NCBI GenBank assembly: GCA_002430125.1
Contig: DJBQ01000098.1
Span: 2,337 to 8,017 of the forward strand
Reading direction: 5' to 3'
Length of the DNA stretch: 5,681 bases
From: Rhodobacterales bacterium UBA5972
GTDB taxonomy: Bacteria > Pseudomonadota > Alphaproteobacteria > Rhodobacterales > Rhodobacteraceae
Shown here: one piece after another, positions 1 to 5,390 of the stretch
How the letters are laid out: each line of letters starts with the position of its first letter
Position numbering within the stretch: the stretch's first letter is position 1
The notes under the pieces: generated by a model
Told to the model about the DNA's origin: nothing
Databases searched by the model: none
What the model saw: only the letters and a program-made list of their open reading frames with translations
Program-made: the position numbers and the translations under genes

Positions 1-376
1 CTGCGAACCCCATGCGCGGCAAATCCTGCATCAGCAGGCGCATCGAGCGGCCGTAAAGCTGATCACCAGCCAAGACATGATCGTCTTTCTTAAGCAATCC
101 CAGAAGGATAGCAGATAAAGCCGCCATTCCAGAACCGGTAATGATACCGCCAGTCGCCCCTTCCATCCAGTCGATCTTCCCCGCCAAAACCGTCGCGTTC
201 GGATGGCCTTCGCGCGCATAGGTGTAGCCGGGCAAACGGCCTTCGTATTGCGCGTCAAGTTGATCCGGGGTTTCCGAACGGTACACGACCGACGGATAAA
301 TCGGCGTTACAACCGGCGTGCTGGCAGATTGTGGCAGGCCGGTACGCCGCACGAGGGATTTGTAGTCGTCTGACAT
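1..376 (-). CDS. Cys/Met-metabolism PLP-dependent enzyme, N-terminal part (truncated by window edge)
   Basis: The reading frame starts at an ATG (complement of 374-376) and stays open for 125 codons to the left edge, so only the N-terminal third of a roughly 400-residue protein is present. It matches the fold-type I family of cystathionine gamma-synthase, cystathionine lyases and methionine gamma-lyase. Residues 51-60 (YTYAREGHPN) correspond to the family's YSRxxNPT segment, whose Tyr and Arg contact the PLP phosphate. GSGMAAL at 81-87 is the phosphate-binding turn, and DQLYG at 105-109 carries the Tyr that stacks on the PLP ring. The catalytic Lys lies beyond the window. The family performs beta/gamma-elimination or replacement on sulfur amino acids, but the exact reaction cannot be read from this part. 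It is the fourth gene of the leftward set, 71 bp after the NTF2-like gene. Its AAAGG Shine-Dalgarno lies 8 nt before the ATG inside an inverted repeat. HPN instead of NPT suggests a divergent subgroup. Confidence 0.88.
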   Translation of the reverse strand, partial: MSDDYKSLVRRTGLPQSASTPVVTPIYPSVVYRSETPDQLDAQYEGRLPGYTYAREGHPNATVLAGKIDWMEGATGGIITGSGMAALSAILLGLLKKDDHVLAGDQLYGRSMRLLMQDLPRMGFA

Positions 377-380
377 CTTA

Positions 381-411
381 ACTGCCTTTGCTCTAATTTC
401 ATTAAGGCAGT
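381..411 (-). promoter_or_regulatory. Perfect 8-bp inverted repeat overlapping the Shine-Dalgarno of the PLP gene
   Basis: ACTGCCTT at 381-388 is the exact inverse complement of AAGGCAGT at 404-411, separated by a 15-nt loop. In the leftward transcript the 3' arm contains the AAGG core of the ribosome binding site, which ends 8 nt before the ATG at 376. If folded, the RNA would hide that site. It could also be a protein-binding dyad or a processing and stability hairpin between the third and fourth genes. It lacks a U-run, so an intrinsic terminator is unlikely. The repeat is seen directly; the function is inferred. Confidence 0.45.
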
Positions 412-447
412 CATACGCTGATTAAGCGCCTCTGCAAGTGGCTGATG

Positions 448-858
448 TCAGTTAAGGGCGGATTTGAATTTCAGAAACCTGGGATCGGTCATCACCCGCG
501 CATTCATCGCGTCGCGCAACGCACCAATGGATTTATGCGGTCGCATGACGACTTCGAATTTTGCAATCATGCCGTCGGAATCCAATGTGATCAGATCAAC
601 GCCAACCGCATCAAGATCACCGATTTTACATTGAAATTCCATCGCCCAATCCAGCCCGTCGCCGATAATGCGGCGATAGTGAAAATCGCTGAAAATATGC
701 CCGACATGCCCCAGAACAGCCGCCACTGCATCTCGCCCTGTCCATGTTTTCCAATAGGTTGGCGGCAGAAACTCGACCTTTTCGGCCAGAATAGTGGCGA
801 TTGCCGCGTCATCACCCTTGGCGATGATATCCTGCATACGTTGGATTGTAGGGTGCAT
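448..858 (-). CDS. SnoaL-like / NTF2-fold small protein
   Basis: This is a 136-residue protein with the length and pattern of the SnoaL-like branch of the NTF2 superfamily. It has an N-terminal helical stretch (residues 1-28), an aromatic cone segment around EFLPPTYWKTWTGRDAV (29-45), and then alternating strands through WAMEFQC (71-77), VGVDLITLDSDG (85-96) and IAKFEVVMRP (98-107), with a short C-terminal helix. Members act as cyclases, dehydratases, isomerases or binding proteins on small hydrophobic or aromatic substrates. The sequence does not settle which, and catalytic residues cannot be assigned with confidence. The ATG at 858 is supported by a GAGGT Shine-Dalgarno 4 nt upstream (complement of 863-867). 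It lies 68 bp after the hydrolase gene and 71 bp before the PLP gene, on the same strand, so it is probably co-transcribed. Its position suggests it handles an intermediate of the same pathway. The plus-strand frame over the same bases is an Arg/Cys/His-rich shadow. Confidence 0.85.
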   Translation of the reverse strand: MHPTIQRMQDIIAKGDDAAIATILAEKVEFLPPTYWKTWTGRDAVAAVLGHVGHIFSDFHYRRIIGDGLDWAMEFQCKIGDLDAVGVDLITLDSDGMIAKFEVVMRPHKSIGALRDAMNARVMTDPRFLKFKSALN

Positions 859-926
859 GTCGACCTCGGTTGTTTGTCAGTTGATTGTTGCTCCGAAGTC
901 CCGGTTTCTTCAAGCGAAACCCGACG

Positions 927-1625
927 TCAATCGGATGGGTCCAACAGGGCAACCAGTTGATCCGGCACCTCGATCATTGCGTCATGCAGACTGTCAAGGC
1001 GATGAGTGCGCCACGTTGGATCAGCCTTGAACTGATCGTAAAACCGCCAGAATGGCGAGGGTTTGTGGTATGTGCAGATGATGTAATCGCGCGCCGTAAC
1101 GTCGTTTTGACGACCTGTCAGGGACACTCCCTTGCCAAAACAAGACCCCGGTTGCGGGCCGGTCATGCGCTTCAGCCAGTCAATCCGATGCGGGCTAACC
1201 CAGCGTTCAAACCCGGTTGGATCAGTATGACCATCAGGCCGCCGGGCTGCCGCGACTTCGGCGGCGCGTTCGGGGGTTGAAAGCTGCGCAGCCGACATGC
1301 CGCTGATTTCAGGCACCATTGCATCAAGATAAACCAGTCGGCCAATGCGTTCCGGCATTTGTGACGCAACACCTGTGACGATCGTGCCGCCATAGGAATG
1401 ACCTACCAGTACAACGTCGTACAAATCTTCCCAGATCATCAGGTTGGCGATATCCGCAACATGGGTGTCAGGGCCTTCAACAGCGTCGATCAAGTGGCCA
1501 CGTTCGGCCAGTCCGGTCAGGGACGGCGCAAAGACGAGGTGACCACGCGCTTGCAAAAACTCGACAACCGGTCTCCAACACCAGCCGCCATGCCAGCCGC
1601 CATGAACCAAAACAAAAACCGTCAA
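927..1625 (-). CDS. Alpha/beta-hydrolase fold esterase/amidase-type enzyme (TTG start)
   Basis: This 232-residue protein has the compact alpha/beta-hydrolase fold seen in EstC/pyrethroid-hydrolase and plant methylesterase-like enzymes. FVLVHGGWHGGWCW (residues 4-17) contains the HGG oxyanion-hole turn. LVGHSYGG (73-80) is the nucleophile elbow with Ser77. LDSLHDAMIEVP (210-221) supplies the catalytic His214. The usual acid position after strand 7 is not Asp here: the segment reads IICTYHKPSP (182-191). Asp101, just after the LVYL strand, is a possible substitute acid, as in the subgroup with this C-terminal pattern. The start codon is TTG (complement of 1623-1625). It is backed by an AAGGGGG Shine-Dalgarno 5 nt upstream, and an earlier start would leave no room for the HGG strand. 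The gene begins 21 bp after the dioxygenase stop, implying co-translation. An ester, amide or formamide could be the substrate. Deformylation of an N-formylkynurenine-like product is an attractive but unproven role. Confidence 0.9.
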   Translation of the reverse strand: MTVFVLVHGGWHGGWCWRPVVEFLQARGHLVFAPSLTGLAERGHLIDAVEGPDTHVADIANLMIWEDLYDVVLVGHSYGGTIVTGVASQMPERIGRLVYLDAMVPEISGMSAAQLSTPERAAEVAAARRPDGHTDPTGFERWVSPHRIDWLKRMTGPQPGSCFGKGVSLTGRQNDVTARDYIICTYHKPSPFWRFYDQFKADPTWRTHRLDSLHDAMIEVPDQLVALLDPSD

Positions 1626-1630
1626 ATTGG

Positions 1631-1637
1631 CCCCCTT
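1631..1637 (-). promoter_or_regulatory. Shine-Dalgarno AAGGGGG that decides the TTG start of the hydrolase
   Basis: The complement of 1631-1637 reads AAGGGGG and ends 5 nt before the TTG at 1625-1623. No ATG or GTG in frame nearby places the first beta-strand (TVFVLVHGG) correctly, so this strong site is the main reason to accept a TTG start. A TTG start can lower expression relative to the upstream dioxygenase gene. Confidence 0.7.
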
Positions 1638-1646
1638 CTGTGCCTG

Positions 1647-2438
1647 TCAGGCCTCATCGCCCTTGGCCATCACTTCGCCACCCGCAGCTTCGGTCAGGTC
1701 ATTGCGAAACTCGAAAAGCTCGGGAAAAAAATAGTATTGAGTGGTCGAGGCCAGATAGTCCTTGAAAAACGTACCACCGGTGCCGCGCGCCCGAATGCCT
1801 ATCTGGCGGCGAACCATCAGAATATGATTGTGACGCCATGACTGGAACCGTCGGTCAAGTTCAAATGCGTGTTCGGCCAGTTGGAACAAATCATGCTGGG
1901 TCCAGCGTTCCCGGTAGACATCCAACAAAGATATTGCACGGCGTTGAAAAACATCAAAAAACGCGGCGCGCAATGAACGCGGATGTTCTGCCCGCAAGCC
2001 CGGCCAAAGCTTTTCAACCCGTTCTATATATTCAGGTCCGGCGGTTTCACACAGACCAACCATCACTTCGACTTGCCTGAATTGGCGCGACTGCATTCCG
2101 GATGCGCCGGTCAGATCAGCCCTGAATTCGGCAAAATCAGCGGCAGTCATAGTTTCAAGCACGGTCCAGTGCGCCTCGGCCAGACGCATGATCTCGCCCA
2201 GTCGGTTCAGTAGCCAGTTCGCCTGATTGATCTGATCGCTGTCCAACATCACAATCACCCGATCAAGATCGAATATGATGTGTTTGAACCAAATCTCGAG
2301 TACATGATGCACCGTGACAAACAGGTGCTCTTCAGGGTGTGTCGTCACCTGCCGCATGGATGTCAGCAGTTGATCCAGTTGCAAGTGATAGGCGTAGTCG
2401 AACTGTTTGCTGCCGACAGGCGTGGGCGTATCGGACAT
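1647..2438 (-). CDS. Tryptophan 2,3-dioxygenase-family haem protein (divergent)
   Basis: This 263-residue member of the tryptophan 2,3-dioxygenase family uses haem and O2 to open the pyrrole ring of indole substrates; canonical members turn L-Trp into N-formylkynurenine as cytoplasmic tetramers. Compared from memory with the Xanthomonas enzyme, Phe40 and His44 (LFVTVHHVLEIWF) match its Phe51 and His55. Arg106 (EFRADL) matches the carboxylate-binding Arg117, Ser113 matches Ser124, and His205 in WRHNH matches the haem ligand His240. GTGG at 219-222 matches the substrate-contact loop. Odd points are His18 in place of the second Tyr of the usual YxxYL motif, Phe102 in place of Tyr113, and TFF after GTGG where SSG is usual. 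The substrate may therefore not be plain L-Trp. The ATG at 2438 has GAGG 4 nt upstream; the frame stays open 200 codons further upstream, but that part is antisense to the divergent cupin gene. It is the first gene of the leftward set. The symbol kynA is withheld because of the divergence. Confidence 0.9.
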   Translation of the reverse strand: MSDTPTPVGSKQFDYAYHLQLDQLLTSMRQVTTHPEEHLFVTVHHVLEIWFKHIIFDLDRVIVMLDSDQINQANWLLNRLGEIMRLAEAHWTVLETMTAADFAEFRADLTGASGMQSRQFRQVEVMVGLCETAGPEYIERVEKLWPGLRAEHPRSLRAAFFDVFQRRAISLLDVYRERWTQHDLFQLAEHAFELDRRFQSWRHNHILMVRRQIGIRARGTGGTFFKDYLASTTQYYFFPELFEFRNDLTEAAGGEVMAKGDEA

Positions 2439-2461
2439 AGAGCCTCGCTGTGATAAATTGG

Positions 2462-2485
2462 TTGTACAAACACAAGCATGTTGTA
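2462..2485. promoter_or_regulatory. Candidate operator: overlapping TTGTACAA / TACAA-N11-TTGTA dyads
   Basis: TTGTACAA at 2462-2469 is a perfect 8-bp palindrome. Its right half, TACAA (2465-2469), also pairs with TTGTA at 2481-2485 across 11 bp. Inside, ACAA (2472-2475) and TTGT (2481-2484) form a shorter dyad with a 5-bp centre. IclR-family proteins commonly bind pseudo-palindromes of about 15 bp between divergent genes, so this is the leading candidate site for the regulator encoded at 4608-5390. The symmetry is observed; the binding is inferred. Confidence 0.4.
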
Positions 2486-2502
2486 TCTTGCGAGTCAATC
2501 CA

Positions 2503-2529
2503 GACCGATCAGAGGTATCTGAAGCGGTC
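2503..2529. repeat. Imperfect inverted repeat in the leader of the cupin gene
   Basis: GACCG (2503-2507) and TCAGA (2509-2513) are mirrored by TCTGA (2518-2522) and CGGTC (2525-2529). This gives two 5-bp stems separated by a 1-by-2 internal mismatch, with a 4-nt GGTA loop. It ends 29 bp before the cupin ATG. It could be a second regulator site or an RNA hairpin in the 5' leader. The nearby SD (2546-2552) is outside the stem, so simple occlusion of the ribosome site is not expected. Confidence 0.4.
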
Positions 2530-2558
2530 AATATTGCGATCAAATAAGGGAGATTTCG

Positions 2559-3683
2559 ATGGCTGCGGATAACTTTAGCGACGATCAATTGGGCCGGGCA
2601 CGGGTTCGCGACAGCGACGAACTGGAAGCGTATTACGAAGACTTGGCAAAATTCGAAACGGCTGCCCTGTGGACCGTTGCCAATGATATTGAACCCTGGC
2701 AACCAACGCCGGCAAGCGACGCTGTCATTTGGCGGCACGCTGATTTGCGCCCACATATCCTGCGCTCGCTTGATTTGGTCACCCCTGAAATGGCCGGTCG
2801 CCGCGTGGTTTATCTGCGCAACCCGCGCCGCAAAGAAGTTTCCGCCGCGTGTGGATGGTTGTTCTCGGGCATTCAGGTGATGCGCCCGGGTGAAAGCGCG
2901 CCTGCGCATAACCACGCTGCCAGCGCACTCAGGTTCATTATGGAGGGCAAAGGCGCCTATACGGTGGTTGATGGCCACCGGATGACGCTGGGTGCGCGGG
3001 ATTTCGTGATTACCCCAAACGGGTCCTGGCATGAGCATGGTATCGAAGACGATGGCGAAATTTCAATGTGGCAGGATGGCTTGGACATTCCGCTGACCAA
3101 CGCGCTCGAGGCGAATTTCTATGCGGTCCATCCGGATGATTATCAGAAATCAAACCTGCCAACCGATGCCAGCCCCGCCACGTGGGGCAATCCGGGCATG
3201 TTGCCGGTCAAGGAAAAGTGGGACGCGTTTTATTCGCCTTTGATGAAATACAGCTGGGACAAAACTTATGAGGGGTTGAACAATTACGCCAAATTCACTG
3301 ATGGCGACCCTTTTGACGGGGTGATCCTTAAATATGTGAACCCGCAAACCGGTGGCCATCCGATGGCAACCATGGGCACAATGATGCAGATGCTGCGCCC
3401 GTCCGAGCATACCAAGGCGCACCGCCACACCGGCAATGTCATCTATCACGTCGCCAAAGGTGAAGGTTATTCGGTGATCGGCGGCACAAGGTTTGACTGG
3501 AAGGAAAAAGATATCTTCTGTGTGCCGCCTTGGGTTTGGCATGAACATTGCAACAAAGCAGGCAATGACGACGCCTGCCTGTTCCAGTTCAACGATTTCC
3601 CGGTGATGGAGAAATTGCATTTTTACAAAGAACAAGCCTATCCGGAAAACGGTGGCTATCAGCAGGTTGAAAAGACCGCATAA
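2559..3683 (+). CDS. Bicupin ring-cleaving dioxygenase, gentisate/salicylate 1,2-dioxygenase family
   Basis: This 374-residue cytoplasmic non-haem Fe(II) enzyme is of the usual length for gentisate 1,2-dioxygenases, which split the ring between the carboxyl- and hydroxyl-bearing carbons to give maleylpyruvate. The N-terminal cupin (about 95-175) has the metal ligands His117 and His119 (PAHNHA) and His158 (GSWHEHG). Against salicylate 1,2-dioxygenase of Pseudaminobacter, recalled from memory, numbering is offset by two: Arg81, Gln106, Arg125 and His160 match its Arg83, Gln108, Arg127 and His162, and Gly104 matches Gly106. Its Arg79 is replaced by Glu77. The C-terminal cupin (about 265-350) keeps a second HxH (His288, His290) and WHEH (328-330), so both domains could hold metal. 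The ATG has an AAGGGAG site 6 nt upstream. The stop codon overlaps the ribosome site of the FAH gene. Gentisate is the default substrate; salicylate, 5-substituted or amino analogues remain possible. The symbol gtdA is plausible but withheld. Confidence 0.93.
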   Translation: MAADNFSDDQLGRARVRDSDELEAYYEDLAKFETAALWTVANDIEPWQPTPASDAVIWRHADLRPHILRSLDLVTPEMAGRRVVYLRNPRRKEVSAACGWLFSGIQVMRPGESAPAHNHAASALRFIMEGKGAYTVVDGHRMTLGARDFVITPNGSWHEHGIEDDGEISMWQDGLDIPLTNALEANFYAVHPDDYQKSNLPTDASPATWGNPGMLPVKEKWDAFYSPLMKYSWDKTYEGLNNYAKFTDGDPFDGVILKYVNPQTGGHPMATMGTMMQMLRPSEHTKAHRHTGNVIYHVAKGEGYSVIGGTRFDWKEKDIFCVPPWVWHEHCNKAGNDDACLFQFNDFPVMEKLHFYKEQAYPENGGYQQVEKTA

Positions 3684-3693
3684 GGAACGCCGA

Positions 3694-4605
3694 ATGAAAC
3701 TTATAACCTACCGTAAACACGCCGCTGATGCGGGTCATTTGGGCGCAATTCTGAACGAGCAAGTGATTGATCTCGAAGCGTTTGGCGACGCGATTGGCGA
3801 GCCCCTGCCCGGCAACATGCAGGATTTTATTGATCTGGGTCCAAGTGCGATCACCGAAACCAGCGAAATGCTTGCCGAAATGGAAGGCCGCTGGCCGCTT
3901 GGCACATCTACCCCGTTTGAAAATGTGCGGCTCTTGGCGCCGATCCCCCGCACCCGCAAAAACATCTTTGGCATTGGCCTGAACTATGTCGAACATATCG
4001 CCGAAAGTGCGGCTGCCCTTGATACATCCGCAGATCTTCCAAAGCAGCCTGTCGTTTTCACCAAACCAGCGACGGCGATTATCGGAACCGGTGAGGCGAT
4101 CCAGCACAATGCGGCGATGACCCAACAACTTGATTGGGAGGTTGAACTGGCGGTGATTATCGGTACGACTGCGACGCGGATCGCCAAGGCTGATGCGATG
4201 CGGCATGTGTTTGGTTATTCGGTGATGGTTGATGTCTCGGCCCGCGATAACCGGCGTGCCGGACAATGGATCTTCTCGAAAGGTCAGGACACTTATGCGC
4301 CGTTTGGCCCCTGCATTGTGACGTCGGATGAAATTCCAGACCCGCATAATCTTGACTTGTGGCTGACCAAGAATGGCGAGGAAAAACAACGATCAAACAC
4401 TAAGTTTCTGCTGTTTGACATCCCGACCCTGATAAGCGACCTCTCAAGCGGCATGACACTGGAGCCGGGCGACGTGATCGCAACTGGCACGCCTTCAGGG
4501 GTTGGAGCCGGACGCACACCACAAGAATGGATGTGGCCGGGCGACGTGATTGAATGTGGTGTTGAAGGTATCGGGACTTTGCGCAATCCAGTCGTGAAAA
4601 TCTGA
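3694..4605 (+). CDS. Fumarylacetoacetate hydrolase (FAH)-family enzyme, probable maleylpyruvate/fumarylpyruvate hydrolase
   Basis: This 303-residue protein has an N-terminal cap region (1-85) and a complete FAH catalytic domain. It contains KNIFGIGLNYVEH (89-101) and the metal ligands Glu149 and Glu151 (DWEVELAVIIG) and Asp180 (VDVSARD). Lys196 and Asp199 lie in FSKGQDTYAPFGP, TGTPSGVG spans 264-271, and the ending GIGTLRNPVV is typical. The family hydrolyses C-C bonds in beta-diketo acids or decarboxylates oxo-acids using Mg2+ or Mn2+. Directly after a gentisate-type dioxygenase, the expected job is to cut maleylpyruvate or fumarylpyruvate to pyruvate plus maleate or fumarate. No maleylpyruvate isomerase is visible, so direct hydrolysis is the simpler reading. 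The ATG at 3694 is chosen over an upstream in-frame ATG at 3652, which lies inside the cupin gene, because AAGGAA at 3682-3687 sits 6 nt before it and the protein then begins with the typical MKLITY strand. Confidence 0.93.
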   Translation: MKLITYRKHAADAGHLGAILNEQVIDLEAFGDAIGEPLPGNMQDFIDLGPSAITETSEMLAEMEGRWPLGTSTPFENVRLLAPIPRTRKNIFGIGLNYVEHIAESAAALDTSADLPKQPVVFTKPATAIIGTGEAIQHNAAMTQQLDWEVELAVIIGTTATRIAKADAMRHVFGYSVMVDVSARDNRRAGQWIFSKGQDTYAPFGPCIVTSDEIPDPHNLDLWLTKNGEEKQRSNTKFLLFDIPTLISDLSSGMTLEPGDVIATGTPSGVGAGRTPQEWMWPGDVIECGVEGIGTLRNPVVKI

Positions 4606-4607
4606 AA

Positions 4608-5390
4608 ATGGACGGCGCGGAGGATCCCAAAATTACGGTTCCGCGCCGCAAGGGGATCCAATCCATTCTGACCGGATTTCAGGTGCTCGACTTTCTGTTA
4701 AAGGCAGGGCAAGCGGTGCCGCTGCGCGATATTGCGGCCGGGACTGGCCTGTCCGCCAGCAAACTGCAATTCTATCTGATCAGTCTGGCCGAAGTCGGAG
4801 CCGTCAAACAAGATGTACAAACCGGGCATTATGGCCTTGGGGCGTATACTTTGCGCCTTGGCATCGCCGGGCTGCAACAGTTTGACATTTATCAAAGCGC
4901 GCATGCCCGGATGGAACAGTTGGCCAAAGATACCGGTGCCACGGTTTTTCTGGGCGTCTGGGGCGATCAGGGCCCAACGGTTATTCACCGTACTGAAAGC
5001 CCCTCGCGCCATCCGATTTTCGATTTGCGCTTGGGCGCTGTGCTACCCATAACAGGATCGGCATTGGGGCGTCTGTTTCTGGCTTACTTGCCTAAATCCG
5101 TGACGGCAGATCACGTCATCGGGGGCATTGCGTCATTTGAAGATTCTAGCCGCCATATTAGACAGGCACGGTTAAGCATCAGCCGGGGCGAATTGTTGGC
5201 GGAACATACCGCCATCTCGGCGCCGATTTTCGATCAAAGCGGTCGCATCCTGGCCGGAATCACCCTGATGGGACCGCAAAACTTGCTCAGCGATGATCCT
5301 GATAGTGCGGCTGCGCGTGCACTGAAAACACTAACCGAGACGATTTCTCACGAAGCCGGGGCGACAACGCAACATTATTTGGATTTTTAA
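4608..5390 (+). CDS. IclR-family transcriptional regulator
   Basis: This 260-residue protein has the standard IclR layout and length. A winged helix-turn-helix spans about residues 16-78: GIQSILTGFQVLDFLL is the first helix, PLRDIAAGTGLS the second, SASKLQFYLISLAEVG the recognition helix, and YGLGAYTLRLG the wing and linker. The effector domain runs from about 95 to 250, with RLGAVLPITGSALGRLFLAYLP at its core and AISAPIFDQSGRILAGITLMGP near the end, both characteristic. Such proteins bind aromatic acids or their ring-cleavage products and activate or repress adjacent catabolic genes. The ATG follows the FAH stop by 2 bp and has no clear Shine-Dalgarno, so translation is probably coupled to the FAH gene. 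The likely targets are the two divergent promoters at 2439-2558, giving feedback control of its own operon. The ligand is unknown, and whether it activates or represses cannot be told from sequence. Confidence 0.94.
   Translation: MDGAEDPKITVPRRKGIQSILTGFQVLDFLLKAGQAVPLRDIAAGTGLSASKLQFYLISLAEVGAVKQDVQTGHYGLGAYTLRLGIAGLQQFDIYQSAHARMEQLAKDTGATVFLGVWGDQGPTVIHRTESPSRHPIFDLRLGAVLPITGSALGRLFLAYLPKSVTADHVIGGIASFEDSSRHIRQARLSISRGELLAEHTAISAPIFDQSGRILAGITLMGPQNLLSDDPDSAAARALKTLTETISHEAGATTQHYLDF

Larger units (their letters stand above)
2439..2558. promoter_or_regulatory. Divergent intergenic promoter/operator region
   Basis: These 120 bp separate the start codons of the leftward haem dioxygenase gene and the rightward cupin dioxygenase gene, so both promoters should lie here. 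I find no convincing -35/-10 pair on either strand. Weak matches exist, for example TTGACT on the minus strand at 2498-2493, with no good -10 at a proper distance. Poor promoter consensus fits activator-dependent transcription, and an IclR-family gene closes the rightward operon. The region holds several dyads (listed separately), the perfect 8-bp palindrome CAATATTG at 2529-2536, and TTGCGA in two direct copies (2488-2493 and 2534-2539). The cupin gene has AAGGGAG at 2546-2552, 6 nt before its ATG. Confidence 0.7.

Noticed and set aside
445..960. 171-codon plus-strand frame
   Set aside because: It is antisense to the NTF2-like gene and the end of the hydrolase gene. Its composition (many Cys, His, Arg) and lack of motif mark it as a shadow.
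2439..3038. 200-codon upstream extension of the TDO-family reading frame
   Set aside because: It runs antisense through the divergent cupin gene. The TDO homology begins shortly after the ATG at 2438, which has a GAGG site 4 nt upstream.
3150..3635. 161-codon minus-strand frame
   Set aside because: It lies entirely opposite the C-terminal cupin domain, which is clearly coding on the plus strand.
3652..3693. Earlier ATG for the FAH-family gene
   Set aside because: It lies inside the cupin gene with no ribosome site. The ATG at 3694 has AAGGAA 6 nt upstream and gives the typical family N-terminus.
3589..4389. 266-codon minus-strand frame
   Set aside because: It is antisense to the FAH gene, whose metal and active-site motifs are intact. 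The frame is rich in Arg and His and has no domain pattern.
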